Positions 26,274 through 37,600 of a DNA stretch of 64,000 nucleotides are shown piece after piece. The notes below the pieces were generated by a model, which saw only the letters and a program-made list of their open reading frames with translations, was not told the origin of the DNA and did not search any database. The position numbers and the translations under genes were made by a program. Source of the DNA: Intoshia linei (taxonomy: Eukaryota; Orthonectida; Rhopaluridae); NCBI GenBank assembly GCA_001642005.1, contig LWCA01000009.1, positions 31,278 through 95,277 on the forward strand, read 5' to 3'. Each line of letters starts with the position of its first letter. Position 1 is the first letter of the stretch.

Positions 26274-27714
26274 TTTAAAGTTAACGCACTTATTCAGTTC
26301 AATTTTACAGTAAATGTATATATGTTAATAAAATATATATGTACGTATTGGTATATAGGTTTAGTGAATAATCTTATCGTTACGCTATTACAAATGATGC
26401 TTATTCGTTTTAGAATGAATATGTAAGAATCCATTTTAAATACAGCCCACTTTATAGAAGGAATGGTCCATTATAAACCTTATGTTACATTTAATTACTA
26501 CTGTTTACCTTTTGCTCATTGAATGGTTAAAAAAATTCTTGTAAATTATTATTAAATTTTAAATGTTAATAAATTAATCCATTTAGGCAAAGAATAGTTA
26601 ATAATTTTAATTTTTTATAAATTTTCGTTCTTCATTTCAGGGTAGCCATTTTTCTTTGTTTACCCAGGGATTCCCAAACTGATTTGATTTGACCGCTACC
26701 TTTTTAACAAATTTTTTAGTAACGCCCCATTTAAAAAATTTTCGAGCACATCGTATAATATTTATTTAAAAATTTACTCAATAATTATTAATTAACAAAA
26801 ATTTTTTTTAATTCAATTGATTATGAGATATTTCCAAGTTAATATTAATGAAAATTATATATTTATTACTGTGTCACTGTTTATCTCAGTGGATCCCAAA
26901 CTGGCCATAATAAATATGACATAAATATCATTGACCCATAAAAAATTTTTTAATAAAAAAATCTAAATGACTACAATAAATATTACATTATATAACTGTT
27001 AAATTATAACATTTAATACATAAATTTCAAAGTGTACTAATCGATCTAAATCATAAATCTAAATCAATCGTACAAATCTCGAGATATTTAAATATTCTTA
27101 AATTTAAAATGTCATTAATCTTGTAAATACTTTGAAAAAATTAGAAGACAAATAATTGAAAAGATTTCTACGATAAAATGTAATGGTGGAAAATATCATG
27201 TGACGAGTTGACCAGTTTTAAAAATAAAAAATATTTGAATGTACATCTTTACAATCTAAAAATGATTTTAATCTCGGACTTATTCCTATATGTGGAAGTT
27301 GTAATGATACAAAATGTTAAATAAATCAAATTTTCATGAAAAACTATTGTTATAAAATGACCAATAATTGTAATATAAAATTTTAATAAATTACCGAATG
27401 AATAGAATGTGAAATGTCACCGCAATTAATGGTCTGTCGTAAAATGTAACTATGAACAACATAAGACAAATAATTCTTATATACCCGATAATTGTTATCG
27501 GGTATAAAAAGATAAACATTTGATTTTATGACAAATAAAAAGAATAACTAAAGTGATTAAAAATTTGAATAGACCCAATTAAAAAAAATTTTGATTATAT
27601 GAAAAAACAAAATAATAATTCATCAAAGTGGTTTATAATATTGATATTGTCTATACATATAATGTAGTATATTAAATTAAGTTATTGAATGGAAACAATC
27701 AAAAAATTTAATAA
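26274..27714. other. Intergenic, AT-rich, hAT-end fragments and hairpin
   Basis: No gene was seen. Two hAT-type ends in the same direction (CAGGGATTCCCAAACTG near 26664 and CAGTGGATCCCAAACTGG near 26888) mark MITE fragments. A perfect 11-bp hairpin stem is at 27481-27505. Confidence 0.5.
27481..27505. repeat. Perfect 11-bp inverted repeat with 3-nt loop
   Basis: ATACCCGATAA (27481-27491), TTG, TTATCGGGTAT (27495-27505). It is GC-richer than its surroundings. No T-run follows on either strand to make it a terminator-like element; the function is unknown. Confidence 0.55.
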
Positions 27715-29660
27715 TTAGATCATTGACATTTTCTGATTTCTAATTTCTAATTTCAAAACTTTGTTGAATATGGTGTAGTCTATAAGAGAAACTCTAGCAA
27801 TGTCTGTTATAAATTTGTTTTTTCCAGTATCCATAATCTAAAAGAGTATTAATATTGTATATCAATAAAATTACATCTTTTAAGCTTGGGTTTGTGCCAA
27901 TAATATCTGATTTTTTCGGTCGAATGTAAATACCCATCCTTTCTAACAATGCGTGCCGGCATATGATGTGATCAAGATTGTGTGAGTAAACGTTTGAATT
28001 TAATACCTGATGGATTTGTACATTCATAGCATTTTTCATATACAAGTATTTTATTTCTGTAGAATATTCGAATGAATCCGTTAGAATAATGGGAGATTTC
28101 AATATGATTCGTTTTAGTTTGATTTTTGAATATAATTCTTGTATTTTAGCTATATTCCATTGCAATTCTAAATCAAAGCGCGTTAAATGTATCAATATCT
28201 TAAAAATAAATTTAACAGATTAGTAATGCAAAGAAAATCCAATGTGTTTAAAATAAAATTCAAACATAAAATATTTGAACATATGCATTTGAATGAAGAA
28301 TATTCTGTTTTTGATAATATTCAGTCATTGATATTACTGGAAATTTTTAATCAACTGTATGACTGTAGAAAAGAACTGGAAGGATTAAAAACTAACAGAT
28401 TGGAAAAAGGGCTAAATATAAAAATTTTAAATGCATTTTTACAAAACTGCACAAATTTAAAGGTAACATTTCAGTTCCAATTTAAAATTAATTCATTTTA
28501 AATTTAAAGGCAGATTATATTATCCGAATAATTGATTTATTGAGTACTATAGAGAAACAAGGAAACAAAGAAGTAGAAATTATGCATTTTGAAAATTTTG
28601 TCTTTATGGTGGCTATTCTTGTAGCTTTAAAAGACGGTAAACAAAAAATATTTTCCTTCAATCACGACAAAATTTTATTTAATCTGATAGATTCTGATAG
28701 ATCCGGATCAATATGTTTAGATGAATTTTTAAGATTTGGGTTTTTATTGGGAATAAATAAAAATAAATCGTTAGAATCACTTTTTCGAAAATTTGATATT
28801 ACTGGAGATAAAGAATTAGAATTCATGGAATTTCGGCTTCTCATTTTTGCATATATGGACGAAGAAGATAAATCAAATGAAATACAAACAAATGAACCAT
28901 AGTCATTATACCTTTTTATACCTAATTCAATTTAATTTTAGTTTTATTATTATTTTGTAATTAAAAATATGTAGTAAAAATTCAGTTTTTCAACACTATG
29001 TAAATGACGTACAACAGACAATTAATTTAACTGACAGACTCAATTTTAAAAGAATTATGTCTAAAAATGATTTATGGATTCATAGGGGGAAAATAGTCAA
29101 TATTCATTAATGTTATATTAAAAAAACATTACAACATTTATTAAAATTGTGTAATATTTTTGATAAATAAAGAAGTTTCAAATTAGATAAAAGTAGTCAC
29201 TAATTTGCCTTCCCTGATATATAATTTGTATAAAAACTTTTGTATAATTATCTTATCGTTTTATTTTTTATACTGAGAGATTTCGTTTAGTGGTGAAATC
29301 ATTTTTTTATCAATTTTTGGAGCGTTTCATTTTAATTGGTCAATTATAATTATTGGTAATTACCAATGATCATATATGGGTCAGTCATCTTCATTGCATC
29401 AATTTAATATGATTACATTACACTTAATAATTAATTAAGAAATAATATTAAAATTATATACGTGAAAAAGATATATCGTTCAATTTTGTATTCTTGCTTA
29501 TGATAAAATTTACGTCTTTGTAACTATCCAATAATGGTAGCAAAATATTCTCAAGAGTAGTTTGGGTACTTTTAAATCTCTGGTTTATTTTGAATAAAAA
29601 ATACATATTAACACCGTTACTATATATTCTTTTAAAATTGAATGTATTATCGCCTTTCAT
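27715..29660 (-). CDS. MTERF4: MTERF4-like mitochondrial protein
   Basis: Three exons (29660-29462, 28167-27875, 27837-27715) join in phase and total exactly 205 codons including the stop. In vertebrates MTERF4 brings the rRNA methyltransferase NSUN4 to the mitochondrial large subunit. The N-terminus is basic and presequence-like (MYFLFKINQRFKST). mTERF-type repeats follow (ILKSPIILTDSFEYSTEIKY), then RHALLERMGIYIRPKKS and NPSLKDI, which match the C-terminal RH-x-LL-x-RGLY ... NPSL region of MTERF4. At 204 aa it is about half the vertebrate length. A 37-nt intron near 27838-27874 reads through in frame with the exon above, but only splicing gives the family-like tail. Intron 1 (28168-29461) contains EFCAB9 on the other strand. 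Confidence 0.68.
28226..28902 (+). CDS. EFCAB9: EFCAB9-like EF-hand protein (CatSper partner)
   Basis: Two exons (28226-28462, 28510-28902) join in phase to 209 aa, close to the about 197 aa of mammalian EFCAB9. EFCAB9 binds CATSPERZ and tunes the sperm CatSper calcium channel to pH and calcium. Residues about 131-142 form an EF loop (DSDRSGSICLDE) and about 168-179 a second (DITGDKELEFME); the FDITGD-x-L-x-x-x-EF phrase is characteristic of this protein. An upstream helical pair (IKILNAFLQNC ... MHFENFVFMV) fits the family's first EF pair, degenerate here. The ATG at 28226 is the first after upstream stops. The gene lies wholly within intron 1 of the MTERF4-like gene, antisense. Confidence 0.7.
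28903..29461. other. Remainder of MTERF4 intron 1
   Basis: Between the EFCAB9 stop and MTERF4 exon 1. AT-rich, with no further exon seen on either strand. It must hold the EFCAB9 3' UTR. Confidence 0.4.
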
Positions 29661-29829
29661 AGTTTAAAGTTTAAACTACTTACTGCTTAAAATTTAAACA
29701 GGTTAAGTAGAATTTTTATCAATTGGGGATGTTTATTCGGATACAAAAATTGGCATACATTGTATATTAAAAATTTGAGATATATTCATTTTCCGAGAAT
29801 TATGAAAATTCCCCGAAAAAAATTACACA

Positions 29830-30111
29830 TTACTGTATCAATTCTTTTCTAAATTTAATTTCGATGCCACTAAAATAAAGATTGTCGGAAGCTAATCTAT
29901 AAAAAAAATTTAAATGATAATTTGCAGTCGATATCCACAGATCCGAACTATCAAATTCGAGGCACCAAAAATTATTTTCTAAAAAATATTTTCCAAATAT
30001 ATTTAAAATTATATCCTTAGCCGTATCCAAGGGTATTGATTCGCATTTTAAATTTAACACATTATAGTTATGATATTTTTTATCAATATATTTTTTAAAT
30101 GTTGAACCTGG
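29830..30111 (-). CDS. Unplaced hypothetical exon
   Basis: A continuous minus-strand frame preceded by a good acceptor (TTTTTCCAG) encodes about 92 residues, including LDTAKDIILNIFGKYF and LEFDSSDLWISTANYHLN, and ends in a stop after ELIQ. Amino-acid composition and the regular helix/strand-like pattern look coding rather than random, but there is no ATG at its start and no upstream exon was found, since a hAT MITE begins right beside it at 30120. I do not recognise the family. It could be a terminal exon cut off by the insertion. Confidence 0.3.
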   Translation of the reverse strand, partial: PGSTFKKYIDKKYHNYNVLNLKCESIPLDTAKDIILNIFGKYFLENNFWCLEFDSSDLWISTANYHLNFFYRLASDNLYFSGIEIKFRKELIQ

Positions 30112-30119
30112 AAAAACGA

Positions 30120-30450
30120 TGCTTCATTTTTAAAAATCACTTTTTATCCCACCATTAATAAAGTTTAATAAAAAATACCATTTCAAACCCTCAGAGATAG
30201 AGATTGATTTTTACCGATATTTTTTTGATAAAATCCGATTTTATCAAACCTTATGAAAAAAATCTACTTAATCGAACCACAAAATAAAACTCTATATTAG
30301 CAAGGCTTAAAGGAATTATCCTCTTTTTCCAATATTTTTTTGAATAACACGATTTTCTAAATTTTATGATGAAAAACATTTAATTTATTCATTAATTTTT
30401 TATATTTCATGTTATCGTTGTCCAAAAAAAATAATGCCGGGAACCACTAA
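30120..30450. mobile_element. hAT-type MITE copy B (inverted to copy A)
   Basis: The reverse complement begins CAGTG...AGTGGTTCCCGGC and runs through ACATGAAATATAAAAAATTA, AATATTGGAAAAAGAGGA, GAGGGTTTGAAATGGTATTT and GGTGGGATAAAAAG, in the same order as 14286-14500. It is the same dispersed family with a hAT-like terminus. Confidence 0.6.
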
Positions 30451-32075
30451 TTAAAACACTGAAAAAATGAAAATATTTTGATTTTCATTCAATTTAACCT
30501 ATTTACAGGTCATTTCATTTTACTTAATTAATAATATACCATTATTATCATCATTAATAAATCAAGAAGAAAATAAAATGTTTTATGTATCTAAACTTTA
30601 GATTCTACAGCTTTTAATTTTAATCGAAAAAGCTTTAATATAATTAAGCTAATCATTTTAAATTAACAATATAATGGAATTTTTGTATTTATAATTTTTT
30701 TAATTAAAAAAAATTTCGTCAAAAAGATGGTTGTTTGAGAGTAGTCTGAATTGAGTTAGAGTTAACCTCCCCGACAAATTGAGCTACAATATTGCCAGTT
30801 TATAACGAGCATTCTTGTCGAAAGAGCCGTTTCATTTTTCGATAGACAACCTCTGATCATTGGTTATGAAATCTACCGAAAATTCGTTTCTGTTCTCCAT
30901 CAAATCCATTACTGGACGTGTTGCTGAACTATACCAATATTAGGTGACATATCTCAGACCTTCCCAAAGGCTAAAGTATGGAAAAGTTCCATTTATGTTG
31001 CCTCTATTGTCGACTTCAAACAACCATCAATAACACATGTTTACATGTTTATATACAAATGTTTTCATTTCATTTTGAATATTCATTAACATAATTTATT
31101 CAGTTTAATTTGTAAAATGTGTATTTCTGTTTAATGCTTTTCAATTAAATTTGGTTTATTTTGTATTCTTAAGTTTGATTTTTTCACAAATTTAGTATTA
31201 ATCGTTCAAAAGATTATTACGAAGAATCCATACAAAACATTCTATCGAAAAATAGCTGTAATTAACGTATAAATTAAATATCCATGTAAACGTTTTACAG
31301 TAATTTTTCAAACTTTTTATTTAACGGAACTTTTTATGTGTATTCGCGATTTTTTTTCATTTTTATTTACACAGTAACGTATAAAATATAATTTTACCTA
31401 AATGATATAATATTGTAGTAATGTAAAAATGAATATTGATTTATAAAATTTTATTATTGAAAAAAATGGTCTTGAAGAGACACAAGGTGTATTATTTACA
31501 CATATATAAAATTAAATGTGTGTGTTGGTGTTTATTTAAAAAATTCAAAAATTTATAATTTAAAAAAATCAAAATTTCTAGTACAGTTTTGCGAGAGTTA
31601 TGTTTTTGTGCGAGTTACATTTTCATACATTGAATACATCCTTCAGGGTCAAACTCCCAATTCCCCATTTTTTTTTAATCAGAATAAAATTTAAGAAAAT
31701 CATCCCTATAAACTTCAGAAATAAATTCACTTTATTATTTTGTAAAACTAGATTTTTAAAAAAATTAATATGGCTCTTATTCTAAACACCTGAGCATCCA
31801 ATATGTAGTTAAAAAAATATTGTGGGTAACATAAAAATAAGTACTATAACAATGGTAATGTAGTAAAAAAGCTTTGGAAACACTGGTCTAACGGGATATC
31901 CCAAATAATCTGACTTGTTAACTGAAGCTTACGAAATCCAACTGGTTTATTTTGAAATTAGTTTTTTGAAGTGAAAAAAGTGTCTAAAGAACCGCTGATC
32001 CAAATATTATTTCATTGTATTAGTATAATACATGTGAATTATGTAGTCGTAACAATAAATAACAAACATTATCAA
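30451..32075. other. Intergenic, no gene seen
   Basis: AT-rich. A GC-richer patch at 30730-31000 (around CGAAAGAGCCG and CTACCGAAAATTCG) has no sustained frame and may be an old insertion. A hAT-end-like word (GGAAACACTGG) is at about 31876. The first ATG-led ZSWIM2 exon starts at 32076. Confidence 0.4.
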
Positions 32076-33682
32076 ATGGATAAAAAATATTCAAGAATTT
32101 GCCCATTAAAACTGTCACTCAATTATGCTCAAGCCGAAAATTCTACATTTTTCATTATAAGAGAAATTGGTCCAACAAATTTTTTATTAGCTGAAAATGA
32201 ACACAATAATATAACTTATAAAGTATGATTTAATTTATTTTCCTTTCTTTTCATCTCAATATTCATTATACTGATATCAAATAAATGGAAATTTTGGGAG
32301 AGGTAATTGTATAATTTAATATAATTTAATAGGTATCAATTGGAAATAAACATAGCTGTTCTTGTAAATATCTAAAATCAAATAAAATGTTATGTATTCA
32401 TTTATGTTGGTTATTTATGAAAAAATTTAAAGTGTCAAAAGAAAATGAAGGTAATTTTAAATTTGTATATATAAAATTCAAGGTTGTTAAGAAATCTATT
32501 CGTGACAAGTTTTTTAGTTACGTAAAAATTTTTCGTGACAATAAATATATTAACTTATATTGAAGATTAATAAATTTAATTTTTTTTATTTAATTAGTAT
32601 TTTGGAAAGCGGGACTAACCGATGGAGAAATTGGTGACTTGTTATTGGGAAAATTCGATGATATTCCAAAGAAAAAAATAAACAATGAAATTAAAAAAAT
32701 TGACATTAAGGATTTAGAAATAGACGATTCTTGTCCTATTTGTCAGGAAATCATTTATAAATCAAAAATGATTTTAACTTATTGCTCGTAAATAATATAT
32801 TTTGATATAATAAATAAGATTATTAGACAAGGATGTGGTAAACAAATTCATATAAAATGCATGCAAATATGGGCTAAGCATCAAAAAAAACGCGGAATAA
32901 CAGATATTACCTGTCCAATTTGTCGACATAAATTCGGAGCCATTAGGCCAATTGAATTTAAAATGCCTATCAGTGGAATACGAACAACAAATCATCACAC
33001 AAATTTTGAGTGCAAAAATTGTTCTCAGTCACCAATTATTGGAAAATTATTCAAGTTATATTAATTTTACTTATTCCAATGTAATGTTTAGATGTATCAA
33101 TTGTCCATCAACTACATTTTGTAAAAATTGTTTTATGACTCAATTACCCAAGTTTCCTTGCAATGAGCATATATTTTATTTTAAAATGGTATTATTTGAA
33201 ATATATAAATATAATTTATCCAATAATTTATTAACTAGTAAGTGGGTGTTATTAGGTAGTTAACATTATATAATGATATTTGTTTACATAAAGTATAGAT
33301 ATTTATTATATTGAAGTAATGAAGTATACTTGAAGTAAATGATTTTAGTAATGTCTTGTCTGTAATATAAAACATTGGTTTTTCAATAAATCAAATATGA
33401 TTGAAATGACATCTTTATACATCTTCATTATTCAAATTTTAAGTTAAAAGTTCAAATATTTTCGAGAATCATTGCAAATTATGTAAATTTTAATATAGTT
33501 TTGATTTGATTATTTTTTTAAGCAATCGAATTTAGGAAAAATATGAAACTTGGAGACAATTAAAAAGAAAAACACCAGAAAAACCCACCTCAAAATTACA
33601 TAATAAAACAATTAACGATCAAATCCCGTTAAAGTATAATGATATTAGTATAAACATATACGTCAATTTAGTTTTTGTATAA
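32076..33682 (+). CDS. ZSWIM2: ZSWIM2-like SWIM/RING/ZZ ubiquitin ligase, short form
   Basis: Homologue of the testis E3 ubiquitin ligase ZSWIM2 (MEX). Exon 1 from the ATG at 32076 has IREIGPTNFLLAE (family REMGPTGFLL). Exon 2 (32333-32450) carries the SWIM zinc site C-S-C ... C-I-H. Exon 3 from 32598 has FWKAGLTDGEIGDLL and starts the RING (CPICQEI), completed in the next exon (YCSQGCGKQIHIKCMQIW ... CPICRHKFG). A ZZ-type zinc domain follows (FECKNC ... CINCPSTTFCKNC ... CNEHIFYF), then after a roughly 350-nt intron EKYETWRQLKRK and a stop at 33680. The second RING and the long tail of the vertebrate protein are absent. Introns are 37-50 nt, apart from 110 and about 350 nt. Confidence 0.85.
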
Positions 33683-34696
33683 CCGGATCCAGTTGTGTTT
33701 CCAGTAAAAATAAATAAAATTGAAAAAAAATGTATTATTTATTAAAATAAACTTTTCTGTAAAAAATTAATAATTAAATTTAGGTTTATAAATTGTATGT
33801 ATTATATCTAATTTATTTAAAATGCTCATTCATTTTTGCATAATTCAATTAAAACTTGCTGAAAATAAATTGTACTGCATTAAACTTTTGCAGACATAGC
33901 CAAAATTGATTTTTTATTAAATATATAAAGATATTAACTGAACGTGATGCAGAAAAATAATTTTATGATTGACAAATTCAATTCGAATCAATCGATTACA
34001 ATGTATTTTGATGTTATTTTTACTTTCTCAACGAAAAAAAATAAGTTTTCTAGAAATAGGCTATTATCAACAAGTCGAATTCATTTATGATCAAACAAAG
34101 TATCCGTTTTTATGATTAATATGAATATATTTATCCTTAGAGCATCAACTATGAGCAGCGATAACGAATTATTGATTTAATTTTAATAATGTCATTATTT
34201 TTTCACATTTCATTACTGCATAAACTTACAACAAAAAAACGTTGGATTTTATATGGAACTTTGAGAAGATTAATTATTTAATAGTGTAGTTAATTGATAC
34301 GTTTGTAATTGTGCAGGAAATGTCCTAGATAACATAAAATTTATAACTTTTATTGGTAAGTATCGATACGTTTACATTTTAGTAATTTATTAATGGTACG
34401 TTATATCATTTCATTTAGTCACGGTACAAAATCGATTTGTTATATAAAAAATTGTAATTACAACAGCTATTGTGAGTTAACGAGCTGAATGACCTGCTTA
34501 CGAAACATATAGCATACAAAACAACGAAATGGTAATTTGGTTTAATTAATCTAAAACCAGATTTAGATTTAAGCTCATGTATATATAATTTATAAAATAT
34601 ATAACAAATTCTTTTGTAATATCTAATCAATTGACATTTTAGTGCATTGGAAAATTTTCACTTAATTCTTATATTTCTTAATTTTGCATAATAATA
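33683..34696. other. Intergenic, no gene seen
   Basis: AT-rich sequence between ZSWIM2 and the PGGHG homologue. A second-RING exon for ZSWIM2 was looked for here and not found. No repeat is recognised. Confidence 0.45.
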
Positions 34697-37600
34697 ATGA
34701 AATTAATCAAAATATGCAATATTACATTTTTTATTATTGTCTTTTATTTCAAATCACTCATACTTGCACAAAACGAAAACAATTTTGAAGACGATTATGG
34801 TGCATCTCATATTATCAAAAGTTCTTAGTAATATATGATAATTTACATTCTAATGTGTTTAGTTTACATAGAAATAAAGGACCGTCCAATGAAATTAATG
34901 TTGACCTAATGCCAATCCTCGCAAACGGATACATTGGAGGACCCATGTATGGAAAATGGTTAAATATTAACGGAGTTTATTCGTACGGAGAAAATGCCAC
35001 CAGTGCAATTTATAAAACTCGCATACCTTCTCTTCTTATGTCATCTATTCAATTTGAAGATGAAGAATTATTAAACGAGTCGACAAAAGAATACCGATTC
35101 AACACTAAATATGGTACATAATTTATTTTTAATATGATTCTTATGTACGTCATTACATTTAGGAATATTTAATGAAAGAGTAACCAACAAATTCGCAATT
35201 ATTGAGAAAAAAACTTATGCTCACAGAAAATTGACAAGACTTTTCGTAAATGAGATTACAATACGACGCAAACCCGATTCTCTTACTGTTGGTATAATCA
35301 ATTTAGCATTCGTCAATTATGATATAAAGGGAGAAGACTATGAAATTGAACAAAATGAATACCATAAATATCACAAGTAAAAATGAATTAATTTTAATTT
35401 ATTAATTTTAATATAGAATGGTGAGATTACGATTGAAAAAACCATTTTCAGAAAAAGCTACTTATATTCACGTAAAATCAACTTAATTATAAAGTTATCA
35501 TTTTATAAGGTATTTTGGAAGGAATCTCCAATGTCCATTCATTTGTCAGATGGAATAAATGTTTATCGTTTAACAACTTTCATGTCTTTGGATGTTGATG
35601 AAGCTAGAGCTAGACAATCTTTTGATCAAGCCTTAAATTATTTGGAAGGTGACATCCGCGCAAATTCAATATATAATGAGCACATAAAAGCCTGGGATAC
35701 CATTTGGGAAAATGGTCACTTGGAATTTGATGATAATAATCCCGCTCTAGCACAACTTGTGTCAGCTACTCAATATTCCCTATATAGTTCATTGAGATCG
35801 GAAAGTGATGATCAACCACCAGCTGATGATGATTACATTACAAATCCAGCTCCAAATGGATTTTCAATGGAAACTATCCTTCCGGATTCCTTAATTTCAT
35901 GGAAAAATGATTTAGTACAATTATTAAAATATATAAAATGTATATATATTTTAGATGATACTCCCCGCTCTATCAATGTTACAACCTGAAATGGCACGCT
36001 ACATGCTAAGATTTAGAGCTGAGCAGGCTAAAGATATTTCCAAAAAAATTGCTATAAAAAATAACCAGGAGGGAATCAGGTTTAACTATTTTAATATTTT
36101 CTGTTATTTCAATATTTTTGTTTAGTTTTGCTTTTGAAATGCCTCCTGCTTATATTTCTCCAAAAATTGATAATTTATATTCTCTCAATGGAAAAAACAA
36201 TGCAAAAAAACAGTACCACATATCTGCAGCTGTGGTAATGGCCATACGCCATTATTTTGCGGCCACTTGGGATTTGAAAATAAAATCAGATCAAAGTTAT
36301 AAATCTTGTGATATAATAAAAGAAATTAGTCGAAATTTTGCCCAATTATTACAAAGAACCAGCGATAACAAATATTCTCTTAATGGTAAATTTATCTTGA
36401 TAAATCAAATTAAATTGTATTAATTTATGTCAGATTCCATTGGACCTGATGAAACAACGACAGATCAAAATCTTGTAAATGGGTATACAAATATTATTAC
36501 TTCCATATCTATACAATGGGCAAGATATTTCACTTGTATGTGTGGAGAAACTGGATCATCTTTACCTCTTGATTGGGACGAAAAAGCTGTCAATATTTTA
36601 CTTCCATATAATAAAGCAACTAGAAATCATTATAGATACATTGAAAAAAACCAAAGTAAATTTATTATTAAATTGGAACGTCATGTTAGCATTTTTTGTA
36701 AAAAACCTTAAATTTTCAATTTTTGAGACTTAGAAAAATATAAAAACAACAAAACACATGATAAGATATCAACACACCTGATTCAAATTTAAATTTTTTT
36801 AGTCACAGACAGACAGACACAAACACAAACACAAACACAAAGCGCGTAGCATATTATATAAGTTAGGATAAATTGTGGGGTAGTGTTTAAAATCATAAGC
36901 ATTATGATAAATAGCAATATCAAATAAGTTTATTTTCACTATCAAAACCACAGATTACCATTTTTTTAAAAAAATAATTAAAAAAGCTGATTCCGTTAAT
37001 TATTAATATAAAATAATTTTATAATAGAAAGTACCGGTATTTACAATTTTATTTTTTCTGGGATTTAACGTTTATTATTAAATTATTACTATTATGCTAT
37101 TAATGACAATTTTTAGAATTGTACTATTTTTACTTTTTCATAAACTTACTCTCTCTAATAAATTAAAAAAATGGATCACAATTGTTTATAAAATTATTTA
37201 CACAAATGTTAAAAAATAAAATTAACTGGGAATAATTCACTTTAACTTAAAGGTAAAATGAAATGACGGGTTCATGGTAAAACAAGTTTAGGCACCACTT
37301 CTTTAAAGAATTGATAATAGTGAACGTTGCAATTAAAAAAATCTGCCCTCGGCAGAACTACAGCTATTGCTACTATATAGAACTGTAGTATGCTGTTTGT
37401 ACGAAGTAGAAATTTAAAAAAATTACATATTTTTTGAATTAAAAAATTTTATATAGACCACTACACCGAATAAAAAAATGAAATACTTTTGTATATTGTT
37501 TTATCTAAAAAATTTAGGGAATTGATTTTAATTTTTCAATCAAATGATGAAGAAATATTTTACAGAAGAAAAAACACCTTTTAAAAACCACTTATAAGAC

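Noticed and set aside
29830-30111. Idea that this exon is the N-terminus of MTERF4 or of a meiotic telomere protein
   Set aside because: No phase-compatible join to the exon at 29660, and resemblance was too weak to name.
36427-36733. Second frame overlapping the PGGHG GPDE exon
   Set aside because: The exon frame with GPDETTTDQ is clearly the homologous one; the +2 frame is a shadow.
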